From NCBI RefSeq assembly GCF_018829635.1, contig NZ_JAHKKG010000008.1, positions 124,001 to 188,000 of the forward strand: 64,000 nucleotides of DNA, read 5' to 3'. The notes under the pieces were generated by a model that was not told the origin of the DNA, did not search any database, and saw nothing but the letters and a program-made list of their open reading frames with translations. The translations under genes and the position numbers were made by a program. This document shows, one piece after another, positions 33,087 through 42,048 of the stretch (the first letter of the stretch is position 1; each line of letters opens with the position of its first letter). The stretch comes from Paractinoplanes bogorensis (GTDB taxonomy: Bacteria > Actinomycetota > Actinomycetes > Mycobacteriales > Micromonosporaceae).

Positions 33087-35420
33087 ATGGTGACCGATGG
33101 TTCCGCGATTGCCCGGCGCATCGAGGAGGCGTTGGAGGGGAGACGTTCGCACCGGCACGACGTGGAGGCCATGTGCGTGCGGCTGGCGACCCTGGAGGCC
33201 GGGCTCGGTCAGATCGTTCAGGACGTGCGCGGGCTGGCCGACGTTCCGGGCGATTCGGCGCTGGGTCAGCAGGTGCGTTCGGGCGTACGGGATTTTCTCG
33301 CCGGACGGTGGGGCGAGCAACTCACGGCCGGCCTGCAGAACGAGATGCGGACGGTGCTTGACGCCGCGCGCGTCGTCCAGAAACGCATCGATCGCGACGT
33401 GATCAACCTCGGTGTCGTCGGCATGATGAAGGCGGGCAAGAGCACGCTCCTGCGGTCGATCACCGGGCTGGACAAGAACGTCATCCCGTCCGAGGAACTC
33501 GGCGCCACGACCGCCGCGCTGAGCCGCATCGTCAACGACCGGGCGGCCAAGGCCCGGCTGATCCTGCACACCTGGAACTCCTTCCGAGCCGAATACCTGG
33601 CCCCGCTGCACGAGGCGGCCGGGCTGAGCGCGGCGCCCTGGTCGATCGAGGAGTTCGCGTCCTACGCGTACCCGCGGCCGGGTGACCTCACCGACGACAA
33701 GCAGGTCGAGCGCCAGTTCCTGACCAAGCTCCGCGAGGCCCAGGAGTCCCTGCCGAGCTACCGCGCCGACCTCGGCCGGAACACCAAGGACGTCGCCTTC
33801 GACGAACTCCGTCCCTACGTCGCCTACCCGGGACCGGGTGACCCGCCCGACCACCGGCCGTATCACGCGGTGCGCGAGGTGTACGTCCACGCGACGCTCC
33901 CGGACGTGCCGGACGCGAAGATCGGCCTCGTCGACCTGCCGGGATCGGGCGAGGCCGGACTCAAGGTCGACACGCAGTTCCTGAACCGCCTGCACAACGA
34001 CGTCGACCTCATCCTGATGGTCAAGGCCCCGGACGGCGGGTCGGCCGACATGACCGCCGCCGACTGGGCCATCGTCGAGCTGGCCAAGAACGCGCGGTGC
34101 GGGGTGCCGATGGAGTTCTTCTTCGTCACCGTCCTGAACCAGAAGTTCCGGGCCGACGACCCGTCGTACGCCGAGAAGAAGAAGCGGTTCGACTTCGCCC
34201 GGGACAAGGTCGCCTCGGCGCTGACCCCGACCGGCGTACGCGTCATCGAGGCCAACCTGGCCGAACCGGAGGAGGCCCGCCGCGACGTCCTCATGCGCGT
34301 CCTGACCCATCTGGTCACGCACCTGCACGCCATGGACCAGGCGGCGATGGGTTCGGTCGTGACCGCGGTCCGGGACGTGTCGGTCAAGGTGCTCGACTAC
34401 CTCGGGGCGCTGCTGGAGGTGTCCGCGGGCTGGCGCGGCAACGTCGGCGACCAGGACATCCAGCTCCGCGTCGCCGCCGAGTCGCTGGCGATGACGCTGG
34501 GTCAGGAACTGCGCGCCCTGGCCCGCAGCTACCACGCGGAGGCACAGGCCAGCGATCCGGACACGCAGATGATGTCGGCCGTCGACGACGCCGATCGGGC
34601 CGTCCGGGACTGGCTGCCGGGCTACCTGAAGTCCGACGAGCTCGCCAAGGAGATGGGGCACGGCTATCTCAGCGGCGTGGAGACGTCCTACCGGGAAGTA
34701 CGGATGAGGGTCGGGGATGCGTACGGGGAAATCCGTCCGTCGATCAGCGCGTCGACCGCCCGGCTGTACCGCGACATCGCCACCGTCCTGCAGAAGCGCC
34801 TCACCGCCAGCCTCGTCCCGGATCCGGATCAGCCCGACGCGCTCCGCCGGCTCGAGCAGACCGCGCGCGGGCAGGAGGCGACGATCATCGCGAATGCCCT
34901 GGTCGAGCTGATGCAGCTGGACGAGGGCTACGGAAACGCCGTCCTGCGGGTCGGCCGGCCGATCATCCGCCGCCTGCAGCGGGACGAGCCGCTGGCCCCG
35001 CTGCCGGGCGAGGCGTCGGCCGCGTCGAGCCGCGAGCAACGGCTGCGCGAGATGCTGGGCCAGGCCGCCCCCGACACCGCGGCGCCGGCCAAGCCGACGG
35101 TCAGCATCCCGCAGACCCTCGCCGAGCTGCAGGAAGCGCTGGACCACGACGTCGACACCTGCCTCAACGCCCTGCGGACCGCGCTCACGGCCGAGGCGAA
35201 GGGGCTCTCGCTGGTGCTCGCCTGTGCGGTCGAGCTGTTCGCCGACCGGGTCGAACGCACCAACACCGTGGCCTGGAACTACGAGAGGCTCTGCCGCCTG
35301 CATCGGGTCGAGGTGTGGCCGGACGTCTTCGGCGGCACAGCCGGACGGACCCACGAGGCGCTCATCCGGCTGGAGTCCTCCGCCACCGCCCTCCGCGACA
35401 CGCTGGGAGGCGTGCGATGA
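33087..35420 (+). CDS. Dynamin-like large GTPase
   Basis: This 777-residue protein has a dynamin-type GTPase domain after an N-terminal helical stretch: G1 GMMKAGKST near 112-120, G2 GATT near 140, and G3 DLPGSGE near 282. G4 is atypical (VTVLNQKF instead of TKxD/NKxD). Long helical regions (about 420-777) follow, as in bacterial dynamin-like stalks. Such proteins remodel or guard membranes; some act in phage defence. AAGGAGG precedes the ATG, and the stop overlaps the next ATG (ATGA), so it leads a tightly coupled seven-gene run. Confidence 0.85.
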   Translation: MVTDGSAIARRIEEALEGRRSHRHDVEAMCVRLATLEAGLGQIVQDVRGLADVPGDSALGQQVRSGVRDFLAGRWGEQLTAGLQNEMRTVLDAARVVQKRIDRDVINLGVVGMMKAGKSTLLRSITGLDKNVIPSEELGATTAALSRIVNDRAAKARLILHTWNSFRAEYLAPLHEAAGLSAAPWSIEEFASYAYPRPGDLTDDKQVERQFLTKLREAQESLPSYRADLGRNTKDVAFDELRPYVAYPGPGDPPDHRPYHAVREVYVHATLPDVPDAKIGLVDLPGSGEAGLKVDTQFLNRLHNDVDLILMVKAPDGGSADMTAADWAIVELAKNARCGVPMEFFFVTVLNQKFRADDPSYAEKKKRFDFARDKVASALTPTGVRVIEANLAEPEEARRDVLMRVLTHLVTHLHAMDQAAMGSVVTAVRDVSVKVLDYLGALLEVSAGWRGNVGDQDIQLRVAAESLAMTLGQELRALARSYHAEAQASDPDTQMMSAVDDADRAVRDWLPGYLKSDELAKEMGHGYLSGVETSYREVRMRVGDAYGEIRPSISASTARLYRDIATVLQKRLTASLVPDPDQPDALRRLEQTARGQEATIIANALVELMQLDEGYGNAVLRVGRPIIRRLQRDEPLAPLPGEASAASSREQRLREMLGQAAPDTAAPAKPTVSIPQTLAELQEALDHDVDTCLNALRTALTAEAKGLSLVLACAVELFADRVERTNTVAWNYERLCRLHRVEVWPDVFGGTAGRTHEALIRLESSATALRDTLGGVR

Positions 35421-36460
35421 CCGACATCGCGATCCCCAAGGTCGCCGTCACCATGCTCGGCCTGAGCGCCTCCGGCAAGACGAGCTTCACGATGAGCATG
35501 TTCGGCGCCATGTCCCGGGGCGTCGAGCACTACTTCCTCTGGTCCGAAGAGGACGGTAAGCAACTGCTCGCGAGCTGGGCCAAGCTGCTCGACACGGGCA
35601 AGTTCCCGCAGCCGACCGACATGACCGGCTTCAAGTACTACGACTTCGTCCTCAACCGGGGGATGGGCCAGGGCGACGTCCTGCAGATCAACTGGCTCGA
35701 CTACCGCGGCGGCGCGATCATCGACCCGAGCCGGGCGTCCCAGGATGTTCCCGTACTCGAGAAGCAGCTTCTCCTGTCGGACAGCGTCTACATCGTGCTG
35801 GATGGGGAGACGCTCGGAAAGTGGGTCGCGTCGCAGGTCGACGGGACCGAGAACGGGCTGGCCCCGGTCATGGACAAGCTCGGCGTCGGGCACATCTCGC
35901 AGATGCTGATGCCCGCCGTCGCCAAGCGGAGACGGGAACTGGGCAAGCCACCCCCGTCCGTCGTCGTCCTGGTGACCAAGGAGGACCGGCTGGCCGAGGT
36001 GGTGGAGGCGCCGGCCGACCTGGCCATGGGTCTCGTCGAGCGCCACCTGCCGGAGCTGCTCCCGATCGCGTTCAGTCCGGGCGTACAGACCCTGGTCACC
36101 TCGACGACCCTGAAGGCGGTCGGGCACGGCCGGTTGGAACGGTGTTTCGTGGTGCCGTTCGTCTTCACCTTCCTGGAGTTCCTGCGCAACGAGATCACCG
36201 TCGAGGAGGGCTTCCTCGACGCCAACGACGAACGCCACGCGGCCAACGCCGAGCAGCTCGCGATCCTCTCGCGCCGGTTCGGCCGGATCGTCCGGTCCGG
36301 CCGGATCCGGGAGCTCTCGGCCGAGCAGCGGCGCATCGTCGGGGAGGCCCAGCGCCGTCGGAACAAGCTGGTGACCCTGCGCCAGGAGGCCGAACGGCTG
36401 GAGACGGAGCTGCGCGGGGCCCGGATCTTCGACGGCGGACAACCCCGGCGGAACCGGTGA
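35417..36460 (+). CDS. P-loop GTPase (Double-GTPase-like)
   Basis: This 347-residue protein has Walker A GLSASGKT at 15-22, a G3-like WLDYRGG near 97, and G4 LVTKEDRL near 184-190, so a TRAFAC-type GTPase is likely. The C-terminus (about 280-347) is a charged coiled coil (RRIVGEAQRRRNKLVTLRQE). It resembles the GTPases I recall as DO-GTPase in GTPase-centred conflict systems, but the exact family needs a profile search. It is coupled to both neighbours by four-base overlaps. Confidence 0.7.
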   Translation: MTDIAIPKVAVTMLGLSASGKTSFTMSMFGAMSRGVEHYFLWSEEDGKQLLASWAKLLDTGKFPQPTDMTGFKYYDFVLNRGMGQGDVLQINWLDYRGGAIIDPSRASQDVPVLEKQLLLSDSVYIVLDGETLGKWVASQVDGTENGLAPVMDKLGVGHISQMLMPAVAKRRRELGKPPPSVVVLVTKEDRLAEVVEAPADLAMGLVERHLPELLPIAFSPGVQTLVTSTTLKAVGHGRLERCFVVPFVFTFLEFLRNEITVEEGFLDANDERHAANAEQLAILSRRFGRIVRSGRIRELSAEQRRIVGEAQRRRNKLVTLRQEAERLETELRGARIFDGGQPRRNR

Positions 36461-37425
36461 CCGCGCCGGCGTGGTGGCCGGTCGTGTGGGGACGGACGCG
36501 GACCGTGGACACCTGGTGGCGGGCCCGGCCGTCCGGGCCGCCGTTCGGCGACTGGGTCACCGAGCTGGTCAGCGCGGCCTTCGCGGGCGGGGCTGACCTG
36601 GGCACCCCGCGCTTCCTGCTCGCCCGCACCCACGACCACTGGGCGACCGGGGTCGCCTGTGCGGCCGCCGAACTGGATGCCTCGATGTCGGTCGACGACC
36701 GCGGACGGGACCTGTTCGCGTTCGTCGGGTGGATCAGCGCGGCCGACGGCGACCCGGTCGTCCTGCCGGGCCTCGCGGACTGGGTGGCGCACCGTACGAA
36801 CTGGGCCGGAGCCACCTACACGACGTGGTGCCGGCCGGACTGGGAGATGCACTACGCCGACGCCGCGATCGTGCAGCCGTCGGTCCCCGAAGACCCGCCG
36901 TGGTCCACGGGGATCCACCCGGGATCGGCCGGCTCGGCTCCGCTGATCACCGACCCGGCCCGTGTCGCCCTGCACCCGGAGGCGGACGCGGCCCGGCTCT
37001 GGACCGCCGGAGTGGCCTCGACCGAACCCTTCGTGCTGGTCACGGGATGGCCGCGGGCCGATGCGCTGGACGTCGACCGGCTGACGCACGCGACCGTACG
37101 GGGGCTGTCCGAACCGGCCGTGATCGTCCGCCGGGGCACGCCGAGTGTGATCGTCAGCCGGCCCGCACCCGCTCCCGAGCCCGGCGACGACATCCACCCG
37201 GACCCGTCCGTCGCGGTCGATCCGGGCCGCCGCCGCGGGTTCCGGGAACTGTGGACCGACGTCGTGATGCCGCCCGCGACGCAGGCCGAGCTGCGCGCGC
37301 TGCGCGATGACGTCGACCGGTGCCTGAAGGAGAATGCGGAGCTCCGCGCACGGGTCGACGAGCTGACGGCCCGTCTGTCGGATCGCCAACGGGGCACGGA
37401 GGGCGGCGATGCCGCGCACGGATGA
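36457..37425 (+). CDS. Unknown protein with C-terminal coiled coil in the GTPase cluster
   Basis: This 322-residue protein is Trp-rich at the N-terminus (WWPVVWGRTRTVDTWWRARP) and ends in a coiled coil near 270-310 (LRALRDDVDRCLKENAELRA). No P-loop or TM segment is visible. The middle contains alternating Ala/Gly/Trp strands typical of a soluble domain. The family is not recognised. The GTG start overlaps the preceding stop (GTGA), and its end overlaps the next gene by 17 bp. By position it is an adaptor of the cluster, perhaps paired with the coiled coil of the preceding GTPase. Confidence 0.7.
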   Translation: MTAPAWWPVVWGRTRTVDTWWRARPSGPPFGDWVTELVSAAFAGGADLGTPRFLLARTHDHWATGVACAAAELDASMSVDDRGRDLFAFVGWISAADGDPVVLPGLADWVAHRTNWAGATYTTWCRPDWEMHYADAAIVQPSVPEDPPWSTGIHPGSAGSAPLITDPARVALHPEADAARLWTAGVASTEPFVLVTGWPRADALDVDRLTHATVRGLSEPAVIVRRGTPSVIVSRPAPAPEPGDDIHPDPSVAVDPGRRRGFRELWTDVVMPPATQAELRALRDDVDRCLKENAELRARVDELTARLSDRQRGTEGGDAAHG

Positions 37426-38347
37426 GCGGCCTGCGCCGCCGGTCACCGTCGGCATGGTCGGCCCGCCCGGCGCCGGGCGGACGACGCTCCTGCTGGCCGC
37501 GCTCGGCGCCGGCGCACCGGCCGGGCGAAGCGTGCGGCTGATCGCGGCCCGGGCCACGCAACGCCGCGAGCTGGCCGGGATGTGGCGCCTGCTGACCGAG
37601 CGCGAGATGTTCCCGGCGCACTCGCTGTTCGACGGCGAGCTCGCGCTGCGGATCGACGTGTGCGGAGTACCCACGCCGCTGGTCGTCCACGACCTCGACG
37701 CCGGCGGTCCGGCCGCGACGGACACCGTCGTCGTCGTGCTCGACGGCGGCGTGCTCGGATCGTGGGTCGCCGAGACCGGCGGGGTCCGGGGCGATCCCCG
37801 GACCGCGGACACCGCGAAGGTCCAGAGCCGGCTGGGTGCCGGGCTGGTCTCGGGCACGTTGCTCACCGTGGCCCGGGCCCGGCGGGAGGCGGGCCTCGCG
37901 GCGCCGTCGATCGCCGTGGTGATGACGAAGGCGGACGCGTACGGGCGGGCCGTCGGCGACGACTCGGGCGGCCCGCCGCTCGACCACCTGCGCCGGGTCG
38001 TCCCGGCCTGCTTCGACGCGAGCATGCTGACGATGATCTCGGCCGCCGCGATCCGGGAGTCGCCCGACGGCGCCGTGCAGCCGCGCGGAGTCCTGGCGCC
38101 GTTCGCGTTCGCCGCGCTCGTACGTCTGGCCGGCGAGCGCCTCGCCGCGCGCTCGGACGTCAACGCCGCCCTGGCCGGAAGTCTCCGCCCGGCCCGGCGC
38201 AAGGACGCGGCGGTGGCCCGGCAGCAGGCGTTGGTGGACATCCGCGGGCGCGCCGACCGTCTCGTGGCCGAGGTCGCGCGCGGCGTCGTGGTGCGCGGAG
38301 ACGACGAGGTGGCGTGGTCGGACGTCGCCGGTCAGACGGGGCGCTGA
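37409..38347 (+). CDS. P-loop GTPase-like protein with Arg in place of the Walker A Lys
   Basis: This 312-residue protein has a P-loop GPPGAGRTT at 18-26 in which the invariant Lys is Arg24, while G4 VMTKADAYG near 171-179 is intact. G3 is weak (HDLDAGG). Nucleotide binding may survive, but hydrolysis is probably poor, so it could be a regulatory partner of the other GTPases. GGAGG precedes the ATG at 37409. The C-terminus is Arg/Ala-rich and helical. It is related in layout to the GTPase gene at 35417. Confidence 0.65.
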   Translation: MPRTDERPAPPVTVGMVGPPGAGRTTLLLAALGAGAPAGRSVRLIAARATQRRELAGMWRLLTEREMFPAHSLFDGELALRIDVCGVPTPLVVHDLDAGGPAATDTVVVVLDGGVLGSWVAETGGVRGDPRTADTAKVQSRLGAGLVSGTLLTVARARREAGLAAPSIAVVMTKADAYGRAVGDDSGGPPLDHLRRVVPACFDASMLTMISAAAIRESPDGAVQPRGVLAPFAFAALVRLAGERLAARSDVNAALAGSLRPARRKDAAVARQQALVDIRGRADRLVAEVARGVVVRGDDEVAWSDVAGQTGR

Positions 38348-38384
38348 TCGCCTTGCCCTTTGCCCGACGGGAAGCTGGGGAGAC

Positions 38385-39236
38385 ATGCCGGTCGAACTGA
38401 GATATCGCGACGCCCACGGCACACCGGGTGCCGGCGTCTTCGAGTACGGCGCCGAGTTCGGTGTCATAGGCGGCCTTCGCATGCGACGGATGCGAGCGCC
38501 GGACGGTGTCGAGTACACCCAGCGGTACCTGTCGGCCGACGAGGTCACGACCGGGCCGCTGACCCGGCTGGAGAACGAGATCCGGGCCACCGCGCGGCTG
38601 TGGCAGGTGTTCGGCGGCGCCACATATCCCGCCCACCTGCCCCGGCTGATCGGCTTCGACCTCGGGTCGGACGAGCCGTACGTGCTGTTCGACGGCTACT
38701 CCGGTCGCCCGCTGGCCGACCTGCGGGGCCGGCTCGGCGTGGCCGAGGCGCAACGGGTGTGGTCCGGGCTGGTCTCGGCCCTGGTCCACACGACGACGGC
38801 CGGGATCGTGCACGGTGACGTCGGCCTGCCGAGCGTCTGGTGGGACGGTGCGACCGCCCAGCTCGTCTTCTTCGACAACGCCTGGACGACCCTGGACGGT
38901 ACGCCCGCCGCCGAGTCCGACCTGGGGGCGGTCAGAAAGGTCCTGACGCAGACCACCGACCGGGCGTTGTTGCCCCGGCAGCTGCGCCGGGCCGTGCACG
39001 GCACCGTCCGGCGCCCGGCCGTGTCCCGCCTGGCCCGGAAGACCCGCGTGGTGGTCACGCCCCGCCCGCCGGACACCGCGCTGGAAGCGGGACGGCGACG
39101 TTTCGACGCGCTCGCCGCCGAGAAGAACGGACGTCCGGGCAGCCGCCCCCGCCGTACGCGAAAAATCGTTGTGGTCCTCGCCCTCGTCCTGGTGCCGGTC
39201 GTGATCGCCGGCCTCGTGATCGCAGGTCTGTCGTGA
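38385..39236 (+). CDS. Membrane-anchored degenerate kinase-like protein
   Basis: This 283-residue protein has a kinase-like fold: an N-lobe start (RMRRMRAPDGVEYTQRYLS), a helix ENEIRATARLWQVFGG, and a catalytic-loop-like IVHGDVGLPSVWW near 142-152, then VFFDNAW in place of DFG. The expected Asn five residues after the catalytic Asp is Ser, and no clear Gly-rich loop is seen, so it is probably a pseudokinase or lipid/small-molecule kinase relative. A single C-terminal TM helix (about 260-282) anchors it with the kinase part inside. It links the GTPase cluster to the membrane. Confidence 0.65.
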   Translation: MPVELRYRDAHGTPGAGVFEYGAEFGVIGGLRMRRMRAPDGVEYTQRYLSADEVTTGPLTRLENEIRATARLWQVFGGATYPAHLPRLIGFDLGSDEPYVLFDGYSGRPLADLRGRLGVAEAQRVWSGLVSALVHTTTAGIVHGDVGLPSVWWDGATAQLVFFDNAWTTLDGTPAAESDLGAVRKVLTQTTDRALLPRQLRRAVHGTVRRPAVSRLARKTRVVVTPRPPDTALEAGRRRFDALAAEKNGRPGSRPRRTRKIVVVLALVLVPVVIAGLVIAGLS

Positions 39237-40303
39237 CGCGCCGCCGCTCGGATCGGCCCCGGATCGTCTGCCCCCGCTGCTGGGACAGCTTCGTGTGGGA
39301 GTACGACGACTCGCGCGTGTGGATGCATCCCGACGACGGGGGCGCGCTGACCGAGGTCGACCTCACCGACCGCGGGGCGGCCAAGCGGGCCGACTACCTC
39401 CGGCGCGGCTACCGGCCCTGCCCGAACCCGTCGGACGACATGGCCGCCCACTTCATCCCGGCCAACTACGGCAACGCGGGCCAGGCGCTCTCGATCGGGC
39501 TGGTCGGCCCGTCCGAGTCCGGCAAGAGCCACCTGCTGGCCGCCATGATCAGAGAGGCCCTGGCCGAAGGGCTGGTGCCGTACGGGCTCGAGGTGGCCCG
39601 GCTCGACCTGCGGCGCCACGCCGAGTTCGAGCGGCAGCAGATCGCCCGGCTCGTCGCGGGCCGGGCCATCGAGGCCACCTCGCGCGGCGTGACCGACTAC
39701 GCCGACATGCTGGTGGTGCGCCGCATCCGCGACGGGGTGACCCGCACGCTGACCTTCTTCGACGTCGCGGGCGAAGACCTGCGCGCCAACGACCACCGGA
39801 ACCAGATCACGGCGCGGTTCCTCATCGGACAGCCCGCCCTGATCTTCGTGCACGCCGCGGGGGCGGGCCGCGAGGTCCAGCGCGACAACAACGAGACGGC
39901 GCTCGCCCTGGGCCGGCTCGAAGCCGTGCCGACCTGCCGCCGGCTCCCGGCGACGATCGCGCTGACCATGGCCGACCGGCTGCGCTTCACCTCCCCGGTC
40001 GACCGCTGGATCGCCCGGCCGTCCGACCGGGTCGACGCCGCCGAACGTCGCGCCGAGAGCCGCGACCTGTACGCCTACCTGTACGCCGAACGCGCCGAGG
40101 GTGCCCTGGCCCCGTTCACCTTCTTCGACCGGTGCACCCTGCACGCGGTCTCGGCGACCGGCAGCGACGCGGTCGTCACCAGCAGCGGAGAGCGGGCATT
40201 CGTGCACGGCTACCGTCCGATGCGCGTCCTGGAGCCGCTGGTGTCACTGCTCTGCATGGCCGGCGTCATCGAGGGCCGCGAGGCGTCGAAGGTCGGCCGA
40301 TGA
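39233..40303 (+). CDS. Zinc-ribbon P-loop GTPase, Double-GTPase 2-like
   Basis: This 356-residue protein opens with a zinc-ribbon-like element (CPRC at 13-16, another Cys near 63) followed by Walker A GPSESGKSH near 92-100 and TFFDVAGEDL near 176-184, which acts as G3 (DxxG). G4 is reduced (LTMADRL). The order zinc ribbon, P-loop, D-x-A-G-E-D fits what I recall of the DO-GTPase2 family of conflict systems. The GTG overlaps the kinase-like stop, and the stop overlaps the next ATG. It is probably a signal-relay NTPase. Confidence 0.72.
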   Translation: MTRRRSDRPRIVCPRCWDSFVWEYDDSRVWMHPDDGGALTEVDLTDRGAAKRADYLRRGYRPCPNPSDDMAAHFIPANYGNAGQALSIGLVGPSESGKSHLLAAMIREALAEGLVPYGLEVARLDLRRHAEFERQQIARLVAGRAIEATSRGVTDYADMLVVRRIRDGVTRTLTFFDVAGEDLRANDHRNQITARFLIGQPALIFVHAAGAGREVQRDNNETALALGRLEAVPTCRRLPATIALTMADRLRFTSPVDRWIARPSDRVDAAERRAESRDLYAYLYAERAEGALAPFTFFDRCTLHAVSATGSDAVVTSSGERAFVHGYRPMRVLEPLVSLLCMAGVIEGREASKVGR

Positions 40304-41598
40304 GCGCCGCGGCCCCGCACCTGCACCAGATCGCGTTCGGGGTGAGCCCGGGCCGCGGTCTCGGCCCGCTGGCGGCGTCGCTGCCGGTGGACGACTCCGG
40401 GTGGATCGCCCGCCTCGAACTCCACATCCGGCTCAAAGGCTTCCTCGACCAGCCGATGCCGGCCACGGCCCTGTCCCACATCGATCTCGGCGGCGGCCGC
40501 AGCGCGGTGGTGCGGCGCTGGAACACCCCCGGGGCCAGCGGCCGCAACCGGTCCCACGCCCTGGTCGGCCCGTCCGACGTGCTGCGGCCGGCGCGGACGA
40601 TCGGTCTGCACAACTGGCGGTGGCCGTCCGACGTGACACCCGGCGAGCGGTTGCCGACCGTGTCCGCGGACGAGGTGCTGGCGGCGGCCGACCAGGGCGT
40701 GGCCGGCCTGCGCGACGCCGCCCGCGACGTGCCGGACGACGTCGCGTCGGCCTGGCTCGCGCGGCTGCTGGACGACCCGGAGACTCCCGCCTGCGTGGTC
40801 GGCTGCGCCGACGACCTGCGCCTGCCGTTGCTGTGGCTGACCCACGCCGCGTCCGCCGCCTACCTCCGGCACCACGGGTACGACCGGCCGTGGACGTTCT
40901 CGACCTACGAGACCGAGGCGAGCGGCGCCGTTCCCGGCACGCCGGACGTCGTGTTCGCTCCCGGCCGCCTCGACGACATCACCGCGGGTAACCGGATCAC
41001 CGTCGACCTCGACGCCCCGCCCACGGCGTCGGCCAAGTCCATCGGGTTGGCCGGACAGTTGCTGGCGAACGCCCGCTCGGGCCGGACGGTGATCCCGGCA
41101 ATGCTGCCCGGCCCGCCGCCCCGCCGTCTCGCGCCGCCCCCGTCGGCGCCGTCTCCGGCTTCGGTTCGCCGCACCCCCGCCGCCCGCCCGGGCATCATGC
41201 GGCGGGTGGGGGGCATGGCGGCGATCCTGGTCGCGCTGGCCGTCGGTGGAGTCGCCGGCCGTCTGACAGCGTCCGCTGCACCACCACCAGTTGCGACGAC
41301 GTCCAGTCCGCGCCCACCGCTGGACGTCAGCGTTTCCGCGAATACGCGAGACAGCGCCCGGAACCTTTACCTGTGGCGGACGAACGATGCGAAGACTCTG
41401 TCCGTCCTCACCACGTGCAAGTGGAACAAGGAGACATCGGTTTGGCTATGCCACATCGATCCCGCCCCGACGGGCACGGTCGTGGCCGGCTTCGCGAACC
41501 GGGAGGCGGTGAAGAAGCGAGACGGTAAGTCCATCCCCATCGCCGAGGTCACGTGCGTCATGGCATTCTCCGGAAGCGGGTGCCCAGCGAAGAAATGA
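40300..41598 (+). CDS. GAP1-like (GTPase-associated) membrane protein
   Basis: This 432-residue protein has a cytoplasmic part of about 295 residues beginning HLHQIAFGVSPGRGLGPLAAS and containing ALSHIDLGGGRSAVVRRW and GRNRSHALVGPSDVL. This resembles the N-terminal domain of GTPase-associated protein 1 in GTPase-based conflict systems. A Pro/Ser-rich linker, one TM helix (about 303-322) and an outer domain of about 100 residues with four Cys (CKW, LCHI, TCVM, GCPA) follow. It ends the overlapping run. The outer domain could detect an envelope signal. The GAP1 match is by eye. Confidence 0.6.
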   Translation: MSAAAPHLHQIAFGVSPGRGLGPLAASLPVDDSGWIARLELHIRLKGFLDQPMPATALSHIDLGGGRSAVVRRWNTPGASGRNRSHALVGPSDVLRPARTIGLHNWRWPSDVTPGERLPTVSADEVLAAADQGVAGLRDAARDVPDDVASAWLARLLDDPETPACVVGCADDLRLPLLWLTHAASAAYLRHHGYDRPWTFSTYETEASGAVPGTPDVVFAPGRLDDITAGNRITVDLDAPPTASAKSIGLAGQLLANARSGRTVIPAMLPGPPPRRLAPPPSAPSPASVRRTPAARPGIMRRVGGMAAILVALAVGGVAGRLTASAAPPPVATTSSPRPPLDVSVSANTRDSARNLYLWRTNDAKTLSVLTTCKWNKETSVWLCHIDPAPTGTVVAGFANREAVKKRDGKSIPIAEVTCVMAFSGSGCPAKK

Positions 41599-41606
41599 TC
41601 AGGGGC

Positions 41607-41786
41607 TCAGCCGCCGGCGAGGAACACCTGACGCTGAGCCTCGGTGCCGGCCGCCCCCGGCATTTCCTGCGGCGAGTCGGTGTCGACCGACTCCACGACG
41701 TCATCGGGCCGGATGCGCGGAGGCAACGTGCCGAACCGGGCCACACGCTCCTGGGCGATGTCGGAGTCAGCGAGGTTCTCGTCCAT
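41607..41786 (-). CDS. Small acidic hypothetical protein
   Basis: This 59-residue acidic protein contains DIAQERVARFGTLPPRIRPD and ends LAGG. It has no TM segment or Cys. The ATG is at 41786 with only a weak ribosome binding site (GAGC). It is convergent with the end of the GTPase cluster with an 8-bp gap. The family is not recognised. The regular acidic composition and third-position GC suggest it is real. Confidence 0.5.
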   Translation of the reverse strand: MDENLADSDIAQERVARFGTLPPRIRPDDVVESVDTDSPQEMPGAAGTEAQRQVFLAGG

Positions 41787-41839
41787 GTGACCATGCTCGC
41801 ACCCCGAGGCGACCCTAGAAAGAGCTGGGAGGATCCCGT

Positions 41840-42048
41840 CGTGTACTGGGACCAGCGCATTCGTGGTCTGCCGATTCCGGCCGGCTGACCCGGCTCGCGG
41901 CGGCCCGGCCGAGCCGCGCGTCGTCGGCAGCGACATCTGGACCGTGCCCGGCCAGTACCGGTGGCGCACGATCGCCGGCACGTTCGCCGAGTTCGCGGCG
42001 GCACTCGGGCTCACGACCGCTGATACGGGCCGCTGCTCCGGACGATGA
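41840..42048 (+). pseudogene. Possible fragment of a SMI1/KNR4-like protein
   Basis: In two adjoining frames this stretch encodes DPVVYWDQRIRGLPIPAG and then SDIWTVPGQYRWRTIAG followed by TFAEFAAALGLTTA. The second part resembles the end of SMI1/KNR4-type immunity domains (iA-sFaeFl-L). Frames break near 41885 and no start is evident. It could be a decayed immunity gene, or chance. Confidence 0.3.

Noticed and set aside
33030..35354. A 774-codon open frame on the minus strand across the dynamin-like gene
   Set aside because: It is the antiphase shadow of a strongly supported GTPase gene. The product is His/Gln/Arg-rich with no domain, as expected for high-GC antisense frames.
35788..38241. 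An 817-codon minus-strand frame across three GTPase-cluster genes
   Set aside because: It spans the overlapping ends of well-supported plus-strand genes, is Ser/Arg-rich and has no motif.
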